From Ruminococcus flavefaciens (lineage in GTDB: Bacteria > Bacillota > Clostridia > Oscillospirales > Ruminococcaceae): a stretch of DNA of 13,518 bases. The DNA lies in contig DEDQ01000001.1 of assembly GCA_002350065.1 (NCBI GenBank), positions 7,289 through 20,806 on the forward strand. Reading direction: 5' to 3'. A model generated the notes under the pieces. The model saw only the letters and a list, made by a program, of their open reading frames with translations, made no database searches and was not told the DNA's origin. The position numbers were made by a program, and so were the translations under genes. Positions 6,930 through 13,518 of this stretch are shown piece after piece; position 1 is the first letter of the stretch, and every line of letters starts with the position of its first letter.

Positions 6930-8354
6930 ATGGATCTTCAACAGATTGCCGACAGCTTTGAACCGATGACCTGTATAATGTCCGTACAGGTATATGAAGA
7001 CGGAAGCTACGGAAATATCCGCATAGTCTGCGGCAACAAGGCATATGTCGATTCAATAGAGAATCCGGAGAATATATCCTTTGCGGGAATGCTGAACAAC
7101 AAATTCATTCCTGATTCACCGTATCAGAAATACATTCCGCACGACCTCAACTTTGAGGACGCGTGTTACCGGTGCGCAGTTCTGAAAAAGCCGTTTCACA
7201 CATACATACATCCGGAAAGGTACGATTTCTGGGTAGATATGTACATGATGCCGTTAGCGGCTGACAACGGAGATACTTACTATTTTGCATATTCTCAGGA
7301 GCTTACCTCTGCTGCGAGCTCGAGCCGTATGTCGAACGTTGACGCAGAAGTTGCGAATGAAGTGCTCGAGACCTGTATAAAGCTACGCGGCACGAAGGAC
7401 TTCAAGCATACCATGGACGAGGTCATAGGCGACATCAGCAAGATGTGCGAAGCGGACAAGGTATGCCTGATACTCACGGATTCGCAGAACCGCACATTCA
7501 GCGTGCTCAGCGAGGCAGCAGGTTCGCCGGAGGCTGATTATTCAGTAGAAGGCTACCTGCGCAGCGCGTATGAGGATTTCTACAGCATCATCGAAACATG
7601 GGAAGCGACCATAGCCGGAAGCACCTGTCTCATCGTACAGAATGAAAGGGACATGGAGGTGCTGAATGAGCGCAATCCCGCATGGTACGAATCGCTCATT
7701 GCGGTCGGAGTGAAGTCTATCGTGCTGTATCCGCTGAAGTACAATGACGAGACGCTCGGTTACATATGGGCTATCAACTTTGACGTTGAAAGGACTAAGC
7801 ATATACGTGCAACGCTCGAGACCACAAGCTACTTCATCGCATCTGAGATAGCGAACTACAAGCTTGTTGACAAGCTCAGTGTGCTGAGCTCGTTTGATAT
7901 GCTCACAGGAGTAAAGAACCGCAACGCGATGAATCAGCGCATCGACGCTATCATCGAAGGAAACGAGAAGCTTCCCGCCAAGACAGCGGTAGTATTCGTA
8001 GACCTCAACGGCTTGAAGCAGACCAACGATAACGGCGGTCACGCAAGCGGCGACAGGCTTCTCAAGCAGGCAGCCGCTATTCTTAGGGAGACTTTTACAG
8101 ACAATGATATTTACCGTGCAGGCGGTGACGAATTCATGGTCATCGCGGAAGATATCTCCGGTGCGGAGCTTGAAGAAAAGCTTGGCAGGCTCAGGCTATA
8201 CCAGTCGGGCACGGAGGCGGTCAGCTTTGCTCTCGGTTACTGTTATTCCGAAGGCGAGACAGATATCCGCTTTGCAATGAGCACGGCAGACAAGCTCATG
8301 TACGAGGATAAAAAGAAGTATTACGAACGCTTCCCCGAGCGGAGAAGGAAATAA
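6930..8354 (+). CDS. Sensor-GAF-GGDEF protein, probable diguanylate cyclase
   Basis: Cytoplasmic protein of 474 aa. The N-terminal sensor region and GAF domain align with the upstream GGDEF-EAL protein almost without gaps: both begin MD(I/L)Q, share HTYxH near residue 93, and place the GGDEF signature at residue 398 or 399. The GGDEF domain is intact: VDLNGLKQTND, GHxSGD, and GGDEF at 398-402, so it should make cyclic-di-GMP from two GTP. The product-inhibition RxxD motif is absent from its usual place before the signature. I chose the ATG at 6930, not the one at 6909, because GGGAGG lies six bases upstream and because the paralogue starts at the matching residue. The two genes form an operon that ends at the terminator at 8371-8403. 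Confidence 0.93.
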   Translation: MDLQQIADSFEPMTCIMSVQVYEDGSYGNIRIVCGNKAYVDSIENPENISFAGMLNNKFIPDSPYQKYIPHDLNFEDACYRCAVLKKPFHTYIHPERYDFWVDMYMMPLAADNGDTYYFAYSQELTSAASSSRMSNVDAEVANEVLETCIKLRGTKDFKHTMDEVIGDISKMCEADKVCLILTDSQNRTFSVLSEAAGSPEADYSVEGYLRSAYEDFYSIIETWEATIAGSTCLIVQNERDMEVLNERNPAWYESLIAVGVKSIVLYPLKYNDETLGYIWAINFDVERTKHIRATLETTSYFIASEIANYKLVDKLSVLSSFDMLTGVKNRNAMNQRIDAIIEGNEKLPAKTAVVFVDLNGLKQTNDNGGHASGDRLLKQAAAILRETFTDNDIYRAGGDEFMVIAEDISGAELEEKLGRLRLYQSGTEAVSFALGYCYSEGETDIRFAMSTADKLMYEDKKKYYERFPERRRK

Positions 8355-8370
8355 ATGAAATGCAATGTTC

Positions 8371-8403
8371 AGGTCATGCAGCAAAAGCTGCGTGACCTTT
8401 TTT
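8371..8403 (+). terminator. Intrinsic terminator after the GGDEF-EAL / GGDEF operon
   Basis: Arms AGGTCATGCAGC (8371-8382) and GCTGCGTGACCT (8387-8398) form a 12-bp stem with one G-T pair and an AAAA loop. T6 follows at 8398-8403. It begins 16 bases after the stop codon. Confidence 0.9.
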
Positions 8404-8558
8404 CCAGAGTGATAACTTACATACCCGGAGCGATGCTTGCGAATGAAGAAACCCACGGTGTATGGCAGAGGAAGGACAGAGCGGCAAATAGGGCTCACTT
8501 TCCTACACAAAGTATTCCGATTCTGATGAGAAAAGCAGTAGTTAACAAGTAAATATAT
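8404..8558. other. Island of 155 bases between two terminators
   Basis: No recognised gene. A plus-strand frame runs to a TAA at 8550-8552. Its only internal ATG that avoids the terminator is at 8433 (39 codons), with a poorly spaced CGGAG before it. The last residues are basic and free of stops, but I recognise no family. I see no promoter inside. It could be a decayed gene, a small RNA, or an intergenic repeat whose other copies lie elsewhere. Confidence 0.3.
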
Positions 8559-8597
8559 AAAAAAGCATCTAAAGTATGAACTTTAACTGCTTTTTTT
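8559..8597. terminator. Bidirectional intrinsic terminator
   Basis: AAAAAAGCA (8559-8567) pairs with TGCTTTTTT (8588-8596), and inside it TAAAGT (8570-8575) pairs with ACTTTA (8580-8585) around an ATGA loop. The run of T at 8591-8597 serves the plus strand and the A run at 8559-8564 serves the minus strand. Confidence 0.75.
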
Positions 8598-8606
8598 ATT
8601 TTGTTA

Positions 8607-8635
8607 TTGATTTTTACGATTGACTATGTTATAAT
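8607..8635 (+). promoter_or_regulatory. Promoter of the secreted dockerin protein gene
   Basis: TTGATT at 8607-8612, a 17-base spacer, TATAAT at 8630-8635 with the TGn extension at 8627-8629. Transcription would start near 8642. The transcript would then begin with a small hairpin, TGCAGC-AGG-GCTGCA at 8644-8658, which may protect the 5' end. Confidence 0.75.
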
Positions 8636-8685
8636 GGTGAAAATGCAGCAGGGCTGCAAATATGAAAGAATGGCAGGTGGACATA

Positions 8686-10692
8686 ATGAAACTGAAAAAA
8701 CAGGCGGCTGCTTTTGTCGCAGCTGTCACAGCGGCAGTCCCGCTCTCCGCGGACGGACTGCTAAGCGCTCCCCTCAGCGTTCACGCTGAGGAGGAGACCA
8801 AGGAGGTCGCCCTTCCAAACTGGGTGCCCCTCGATTTCGACTCGGCGCTGGAATTCCGCAATACCTACGGAACTACCCGAGTAGACGACGGTATCGTGTG
8901 CTTTGTCTTTACGGAATCATCGGCTGATGTGGAGCTCCCTAAAGACGCTTCGGAGCGCTACAAGGTCATCGAGGGAACGAATATCAACCACTTCGACATT
9001 ACCATGCTGGAGCCGCAGATAGTCACCAAGAAGCAGTTTCAGGCTCGGTTCACTTCTGATACGGAGGAGGGACACTACTCCGACCTCCAGTTCGAGGTAG
9101 TGGTCTACAGCCCCCGAAGCAGCGGCGATTTCATGGTATTTCTCGACGATGCCACCATGTGGGGAGTAAACTGCTACACTCCCGAGTATACCTTCCGCGT
9201 TGACGAGGACTTCAACATCACCGAGACCGATATCTACGGCTGGCTGCCCGACTGCGCGGCTGAGTACGAAGACTTCGTCGAGAAGAACGGCGAGATAGCA
9301 GTTGTGAACGGCAATTACGTCGCAGTAAGCTTTTCTCAGGCGAGCGGTATCCCCTATGATTGGAAAGAAACGACCGATCATTCCTACGGCAAGGGTGAGT
9401 TTGCAGTTATCGGAACATCAGATTGCAGCCCCGTGTACAATGTACCCGTTGGCGGCGGACGCTGCAACAGCATTGCCCTGTACAGGGCTGATAGTGACGG
9501 ACTTGCCAATATCTCGTGGTCATTTGTACAGTTCGGTGATACCGAAAAGCCGGCGAAACAGCTCTCCTCCAACTTCATCATAACCGGCGGCGGAAAGAAT
9601 GTCGCTGTGGACACCGACGAGACCGACCTCAAACCCGGTCAGACAAGGATATACGTCCTCGACAGAGACACCGGCAAGCCCGTTTCCGACGATATCCTCA
9701 AGGCATACCCATTCGCTTTCGGAACGTATATCGCGGTACAGACTCCGACAGGCGAGGCGTATACGGGTCCTTTCAACGTTGTAAACAAGAACGGCATCGT
9801 CATGGATACAGACCTTGCAAGTCTCTATCGCACAGCCACACGCTTTGAATTCAACTGCAATGATAAGCCCGTGGTCAAGACCTACAGCAACGGCTCTATG
9901 GAGCTCACATTCACGACCAAGATAGAAGCCTCCGGCGATTCCAACGGTGACGGGATATTCGGCATCTCCGACGCTGTATCGCTCTATTCGTGGCTCATGC
10001 GCATGGAGAACGCTCACATCGACGAGAAAGCCTCTGACCTCTGCATGGACGGCAAGATAGACGTTTACGATTTCGTTCTTATGAGGAAGAAGCTGGTAGA
10101 GAATATGCCGGAATTTGAAGCTCACGGCGAGCCCGTTCTCGTAGTGGAATACGGCTCGGGCGGCTTCCAAGATGTACAGGACCTCATCATATACGACTCC
10201 AACGGCATCGCGTACCATACCTACAACAACGGCGGAAAAACGCTCTACGGCTTCTACGACTTCGGTCACTTCGAAAATGACGATACAATCGTCAAGTTCA
10301 ACAGCGGCTCCGACTGGTACAGCCGCCTCGAGGACATACTCTCGCGTCCTTACGCGCGATACGACAGTTTCTATCTCAACACAGCCGCACTCGAAAGCGC
10401 AAAGGAGATATCAGCCAAGGCTGAGGAATACAGCAAGGCAGAGCGGCTCCCGAGCGAAACGAGGTGGCTCGACGGCACTACTATGTCCATTTATGCCGTA
10501 AGCAAGGACAGCTCCGGAAATGCCCACTGCGCGAAGCTTGCACAGCTTCTGGCGAACTACGACTGCATCGACGACGATGACATAATCGGATTCGTAGACG
10601 AGCTCTGCCGCAGTAATTTCGTGAACTACAGCGGTCTTGAAGCTGATTTTGAGTCTTACCTGAAAAGACAGGGAAAAGCATTGCAAGAATGA
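8686..10692 (+). CDS. Secreted dockerin-containing protein of unknown function
   Basis: Exported protein of 668 aa. The N-terminus MKLKKQ, a hydrophobic stretch and a likely cleavage site after VHA (about residue 30) form a signal peptide. A type I dockerin lies at about 417-473. Its first calcium loop is canonical (DSNGDGIFGISD). The second is DLCMDGKIDVYD, with Cys where Asn or Asp is usual. Dockerins bind cohesins on scaffoldins or the cell surface. The 380 or so residues before it and the 190 after it match no catalytic family I know. The dockerin is internal, unlike the common C-terminal position. I chose ATG 8686 (AGGTGG five bases upstream) over ATG 8662, which has a weak site and would put a charged extension before the signal peptide. 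Codons end in C more often than in neighbouring genes. It has its own promoter and no clear terminator after it. Confidence 0.85.
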   Translation: MKLKKQAAAFVAAVTAAVPLSADGLLSAPLSVHAEEETKEVALPNWVPLDFDSALEFRNTYGTTRVDDGIVCFVFTESSADVELPKDASERYKVIEGTNINHFDITMLEPQIVTKKQFQARFTSDTEEGHYSDLQFEVVVYSPRSSGDFMVFLDDATMWGVNCYTPEYTFRVDEDFNITETDIYGWLPDCAAEYEDFVEKNGEIAVVNGNYVAVSFSQASGIPYDWKETTDHSYGKGEFAVIGTSDCSPVYNVPVGGGRCNSIALYRADSDGLANISWSFVQFGDTEKPAKQLSSNFIITGGGKNVAVDTDETDLKPGQTRIYVLDRDTGKPVSDDILKAYPFAFGTYIAVQTPTGEAYTGPFNVVNKNGIVMDTDLASLYRTATRFEFNCNDKPVVKTYSNGSMELTFTTKIEASGDSNGDGIFGISDAVSLYSWLMRMENAHIDEKASDLCMDGKIDVYDFVLMRKKLVENMPEFEAHGEPVLVVEYGSGGFQDVQDLIIYDSNGIAYHTYNNGGKTLYGFYDFGHFENDDTIVKFNSGSDWYSRLEDILSRPYARYDSFYLNTAALESAKEISAKAEEYSKAERLPSETRWLDGTTMSIYAVSKDSSGNAHCAKLAQLLANYDCIDDDDIIGFVDELCRSNFVNYSGLEADFESYLKRQGKALQE

Positions 10693-10710
10693 GAAGTTTG
10701 TCTGAAATAC

Positions 10711-10739
10711 TTGCATTTTCTATATATACATGGTATAAT
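10711..10739 (+). promoter_or_regulatory. Promoter of the third GGDEF gene
   Basis: TTGCAT at 10711-10716, a 17-base spacer, TATAAT at 10734-10739 with TGG before it (extended -10). Transcription would start near 10746. The leader has arms ATGACA (10748-10753) and TGTCAT (10789-10794) that could close a loop, with little stable pairing inside. Confidence 0.75.
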
Positions 10740-10813
10740 AGCTTTATATGACATGAATATGAAATGGCGGCGAGACGGACGTTGAGGCTGTCATTGTGAA
10801 AAGGTGGTATATC

Positions 10814-12109
10814 ATGCAGAATTTTGGTGACTTCACGTTTGATAACGCACTTGCTGAGCTGGGAAGATCGGTCGATGCCCTGATCATCACAGATCAGGAG
10901 ACTGATACGTACAAGGCTCTCGTATTAAAAGGTGTTTTCAGGAAGATCATTTCCGAGACCGGTACATACAAGGATATCGTTCAGAAGCTGTGGTTCCATT
11001 TTTACAATTCTGACAAGACTATAACCGAAGAGTATCTGGTCTTTATACCAAATCTCAGCAAATTTGTCGGAAAATACAGCAAGCGCATAAAGCTTGTAGT
11101 TGACGGCGTAACCCACATAATCCAGATGACCATACACCCGATAAAGGGAACGAGCTATTATCTTTTCGTGCTTGACGAGCTTGACGAGAGCGAGTGCGAG
11201 GACGACGCAGAGACACAGCAGAAGGTCAGCACCATACAGAACATATACCTGTTCTCGATGTGTTTTGACCTTGTCCGCGACACGACGAGCAGTCTGTCGC
11301 TGACCGAAGTCTCGAACGAAACAATGAATTCACAGATAAGCTATTCGGCGTGGCGTCAGATGATAGTGAACATGATATGGGAAGAAGACAAGCCCACGTT
11401 CATGGAGCGCTCCGACCCGGAGTATCTGCGTGCGCACTTCAAACCGGGTCAGATAGAATCCTTCGACTGCCAGATGCAGAACCTTGAGGGCGTATACATA
11501 TGGGTAAAGCTGATATTCAGCCGAATGGAGACCACCAACGAGAACGATTACCGGTTCGTGTACATGGTACAGAATATCCATGATACCACGGTAAGCATGA
11601 AGGCGACGCTCAAGCATTATGAAGAGCTCGCATCGCGTGACCCGCTCACGAAGATATTCAACCACGGACGCATCGAAACAGAGCTGTGCAATGCTGTTGA
11701 AAAGCACAAAGAAGACAGCGGAGCCGTATCGCTCATGATAATCGACATCGACCACTTCAAGGAGGTCAACGACAGCTACGGTCACGCAGCCGGAGACCAG
11801 ACACTTGTCCGCTTTGCCGAGCTTATGCGCAGAGCATTAAGCGGTCACAGCAGTGTATACGGACGCTGGGGCGGTGAAGAATTTGTGGTTGTGATATACG
11901 GTGCAGCCGAAGAAGAACTGAGGATATTAGCCGATCATCTCAGGAGCAGCGTTGAAAACGAAAATTTTGAGGGCGTCGGAGCAGTAACTTGTAGTATCGG
12001 CGCGGCAGTACTTGAAGAGAATGACACATTTGAAACGTGGTTCGACCGTGCGGACAACGCAGTATATACAGCAAAATCAAACGGAAGAAACTGCATACAT
12101 ATCGCATAA
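10814..12109 (+). CDS. PAS-like-GGDEF protein, probable diguanylate cyclase
   Basis: Cytoplasmic protein of 431 aa. Its N-terminal part has two sensor-like stretches, about 1-135 and 140-260. The second has PAS character (a VYIWVKLIFSR strand and a VQNIHDTT end) and leads by a short helix into GGDEF at about 265-431. The catalytic set is intact: Asp311 in IDIDHF, Asn319, the GHAAGD with Asp328, and GGEEF at 353-357. It should synthesise cyclic-di-GMP. No RxxD inhibitory site sits before the signature. The sensor half is not related by eye to those of the other two GGDEF proteins. ATG 10814 has AAGGTGG six bases upstream, while the in-frame GTG at 10796 has no such site. A bidirectional terminator follows the stop by 2 bases. 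Confidence 0.9.
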   Translation: MQNFGDFTFDNALAELGRSVDALIITDQETDTYKALVLKGVFRKIISETGTYKDIVQKLWFHFYNSDKTITEEYLVFIPNLSKFVGKYSKRIKLVVDGVTHIIQMTIHPIKGTSYYLFVLDELDESECEDDAETQQKVSTIQNIYLFSMCFDLVRDTTSSLSLTEVSNETMNSQISYSAWRQMIVNMIWEEDKPTFMERSDPEYLRAHFKPGQIESFDCQMQNLEGVYIWVKLIFSRMETTNENDYRFVYMVQNIHDTTVSMKATLKHYEELASRDPLTKIFNHGRIETELCNAVEKHKEDSGAVSLMIIDIDHFKEVNDSYGHAAGDQTLVRFAELMRRALSGHSSVYGRWGGEEFVVVIYGAAEEELRILADHLRSSVENENFEGVGAVTCSIGAAVLEENDTFETWFDRADNAVYTAKSNGRNCIHIA

Positions 12110-12111
12110 AG

Positions 12112-12145
12112 AATTGACCCCTGAAATGCTTCAGGGGTCAATTTT
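12112..12145. terminator. Bidirectional terminator between convergent genes
   Basis: A perfect 14-bp stem, AATTGACCCCTGAA (12112-12125) with TTCAGGGGTCAATT (12130-12143), loop ATGC. TTTT ends it on the plus strand. On the minus strand the stem is followed by a short CTTT. It abuts the stops of both flanking genes. Confidence 0.92.
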
Positions 12146-13190
12146 ATATCAGAGAATCTATAAACCTTGCGAGTTCCTCGCCGGCGGCGAGCTGAGTGTC
12201 CTCGGAGGGGTGCCAGTTTGAGCCGAATCCGAGGAGCCCGTTCTGCTGAGTGAACTGAAACGTGAGAATACGATTATCGTTCAAGCGGCTGACCGCCTTT
12301 TTGATGAACGGCATAGGCTCGTGAGTGATAGTGCCGATAGAGCAGATGATAAGAGCATCAGGCTCACAGCGGCGGATAGTTTTAAGGAATCGCATATACG
12401 CCTCTGTGAATTCATCATAGCGGGAGCTGTCAAACGTGCAGAAGCTGTTATCATTGGTGCCGAGATTCACGACCACGATATTGTTCGGAGCGGCAGAGAA
12501 GTCCCACGGGATATCCTGCAATTTCTGACCGTCCAGAGAGCAGTGCGAGAAGCCTGCTGTCTCATACCACGGCATTATCAGCTCGCGCGAATTGCGCTCG
12601 CCGTCGGGGGTGTAGCCGCTTATGAGACCGTATCCGCTGTAGCTGAACATACTGTAGTCGGCTTTCAGGAGCTCCGCAGCGATGTAGGCGTAAGATTTCA
12701 TTGCATTCTCAGCCTCGGTAGCGAAATCGGACTGCATATTGCTGTCGTCGATGCCGTAGCCGCAGGTAATGGAGTCGCCGATAAACTCTATCCTCAGCTT
12801 TCCAGCCGGAGCAGGGGAGATATGAGCCTCGTCGTCGGTAACAGCGTCAGAGACGGAAGCGAGCGAGAATGCTGCTTCTGAGAGCTTGACAATGCGAATA
12901 GTTTTAGTCACGGGAGCGGCGGAATCAACGATAGTATAGGTCTCGCTGAGCTCGTCCACGACCTTTTTCACGACGGGTCTGCCATCGCAGAGAACAGCAA
13001 CGCGGGGCTTATTGCAGCGCTGACCGTTTTTGTAGGCATCGGCATCGCAGCCGACAGTGAGCCGGAGAGTCCTGCCGGTGAAGATAAACTCGCAGCCGGA
13101 AGCGGAATGAGTGAGCCAGAGCTTCTCACCGCGGAAGAGGGTACGTCCGAGCAGCTTGGCGCTGCTGCTTTTGAGAGGGATATTTTTCAT
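12144..13190 (-). CDS. CE2-like SGNH/GDSL acetylesterase, apparently cytoplasmic
   Basis: Protein of 348 aa built like carbohydrate esterase family 2: a beta-rich N-terminal domain (about 1-125), then an SGNH hydrolase domain. The nucleophile is Ser140 in GDSIT, the oxyanion Asn is Asn246 in NLGTND, and the catalytic His is His327 in NWHPSED. The usual Asp three residues before His is Ser, in line with the Ser-His dyad described in CE2. Known members remove acetyl groups from xylan and other plant polysaccharides or oligosaccharides. There is no signal peptide, so it may act on imported oligosaccharides. AAAGGAA lies seven bases before the ATG. Its upstream neighbour on the same strand is pheT, 109 bases away, with no evident functional link. 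Exact substrate is not shown by the sequence. Confidence 0.85.
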   Translation of the reverse strand: MKNIPLKSSSAKLLGRTLFRGEKLWLTHSASGCEFIFTGRTLRLTVGCDADAYKNGQRCNKPRVAVLCDGRPVVKKVVDELSETYTIVDSAAPVTKTIRIVKLSEAAFSLASVSDAVTDDEAHISPAPAGKLRIEFIGDSITCGYGIDDSNMQSDFATEAENAMKSYAYIAAELLKADYSMFSYSGYGLISGYTPDGERNSRELIMPWYETAGFSHCSLDGQKLQDIPWDFSAAPNNIVVVNLGTNDNSFCTFDSSRYDEFTEAYMRFLKTIRRCEPDALIICSIGTITHEPMPFIKKAVSRLNDNRILTFQFTQQNGLLGFGSNWHPSEDTQLAAGEELARFIDSLI

Positions 13191-13217
13191 AAAGCTGTTC
13201 CTTTAAATATTATAAAT

Positions 13218-13248
13218 ATATCTCCGTACTGAAATGGTACGGAGATAT
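13218..13248. terminator. 12-bp hairpin between pheT and the esterase gene
   Basis: ATATCTCCGTAC (13218-13229) and its exact complement GTACGGAGATAT (13237-13248) with a 7-base loop. It probably ends pheT transcription on the minus strand, where a broken T-rich stretch (ATTTATAATATTT) follows. The clean T5 tract lies on the plus-strand side. A minus-strand TATAAT at 13209-13214 with no good -35 is next to it and might start the esterase gene. Confidence 0.55.
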
Positions 13249-13299
13249 TTTTCATGTATGGAGCGATATACGCATCGCCCCGTAATAATACTGAGTAAA

Positions 13300-13518
13300 T
13301 TACAGACTTCTGAGCTCAGCGCCGATATTTGCGAGAGCCTTGAGAGCCTTTTTCATAGCACTGTCAGCCTGTTCATCGGTGAGAGTGCCCTCGTGTGAGC
13401 GCATGGAGATAGAGTAAGCGATACTCTTCTTGCCGTTCTTTTTCATCTCGTCGCTGCGGTAAACGTCGAAGAGAGTTACCTTCTCGAGTATCTTTCCTAC
13501 AGCGCCCTTGATAGCCTT
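13300..13518 (-). CDS. pheT: Phenylalanyl-tRNA synthetase beta subunit, C-terminal part
   Basis: Partial gene: the last 72 codons, with the rest beyond the right edge. The translated tail contains VTLFDVYRSDE, KKSIAYSISMRS, TLTDEQADSAMKKAL and ends near IGAELRSL with a TAA at 13300-13302. This is the FDX-ACB (anticodon-binding-like) domain that closes bacterial PheT, the tRNA-binding chain of the alpha2-beta2 enzyme that charges tRNA-Phe. Nothing in the visible part is damaged. Confidence 0.93.
   Translation of the reverse strand, partial: KAIKGAVGKILEKVTLFDVYRSDEMKKNGKKSIAYSISMRSHEGTLTDEQADSAMKKALKALANIGAELRSL

Noticed and set aside
8355..8552. Small 65-codon gene directly after the second GGDEF gene
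   Set aside because: Its first codons run through the terminator hairpin at 8371-8403 and it has no separate ribosome binding site.
8662..8685. Upstream ATG of the dockerin protein
   Set aside because: The site before it is weak and overlaps a leader hairpin. ATG 8686 has AGGTGG and gives a normal signal peptide.
9520..10269. Minus-strand open frame of 249 codons opposite the dockerin gene
   Set aside because: It is the mirror of a GC-rich coding frame. The plus strand has a signal peptide, a dockerin, a promoter and a ribosome binding site.
12321..12881. Plus-strand open frame of 186 codons opposite the esterase gene
   Set aside because: It is antisense to the GDSIT and NLGTND motifs of a recognised SGNH esterase and lacks a start signal.

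Overview
The window looks like chromosomal DNA from a Gram-positive gut or rumen anaerobe of the Ruminococcus type (Oscillospiraceae). Four things point there: strong AGGAGG-like ribosome binding sites, TATAAT promoters with extended -10 elements, a secreted protein carrying a dockerin (calcium-binding cellulosome module), and a CE2-type carbohydrate esterase. The species call is an inference. I see no insertion sequence, phage gene, tRNA, rRNA or CRISPR array.

Left block (81-4127, minus strand): three genes in apparent operon order. First is an RsbW/SpoIIAB-type ATP-binding kinase. Its stop overlaps the start of the second gene (ATGA), a membrane Cache-HAMP-SpoIIE-type PP2C phosphatase. Third, 31 bases on, is a CstA-family transporter. 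An extended -10 promoter and a perfect 10-bp inverted repeat lie upstream. This resembles a partner-switching signal module placed in front of a nutrient transporter, but no STAS-domain (anti-sigma antagonist) partner is in the window.

Middle block (4675-12109, plus strand): cyclic-di-GMP signalling genes. A divergent 547-base intergenic region with two candidate promoters leads into a GGDEF-EAL protein (EAL intact, GGDEF degraded) and a GGDEF protein (intact). The two share the same N-terminal sensor region and GAF domain. A terminator follows. Then comes a separately promoted secreted dockerin protein of unknown function, and a third, differently built GGDEF protein with its own promoter. 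The two paralogues probably make and break cyclic-di-GMP in answer to related cytoplasmic signals. The dockerin protein is a candidate surface or cellulosome component in the same neighbourhood.

Right block (12144-13518, minus strand): a perfect 14-bp terminator hairpin separates the convergent third GGDEF gene from a CE2-like SGNH esterase without a signal peptide. The C-terminal end of pheT (phenylalanyl-tRNA synthetase beta chain) runs off the right edge.
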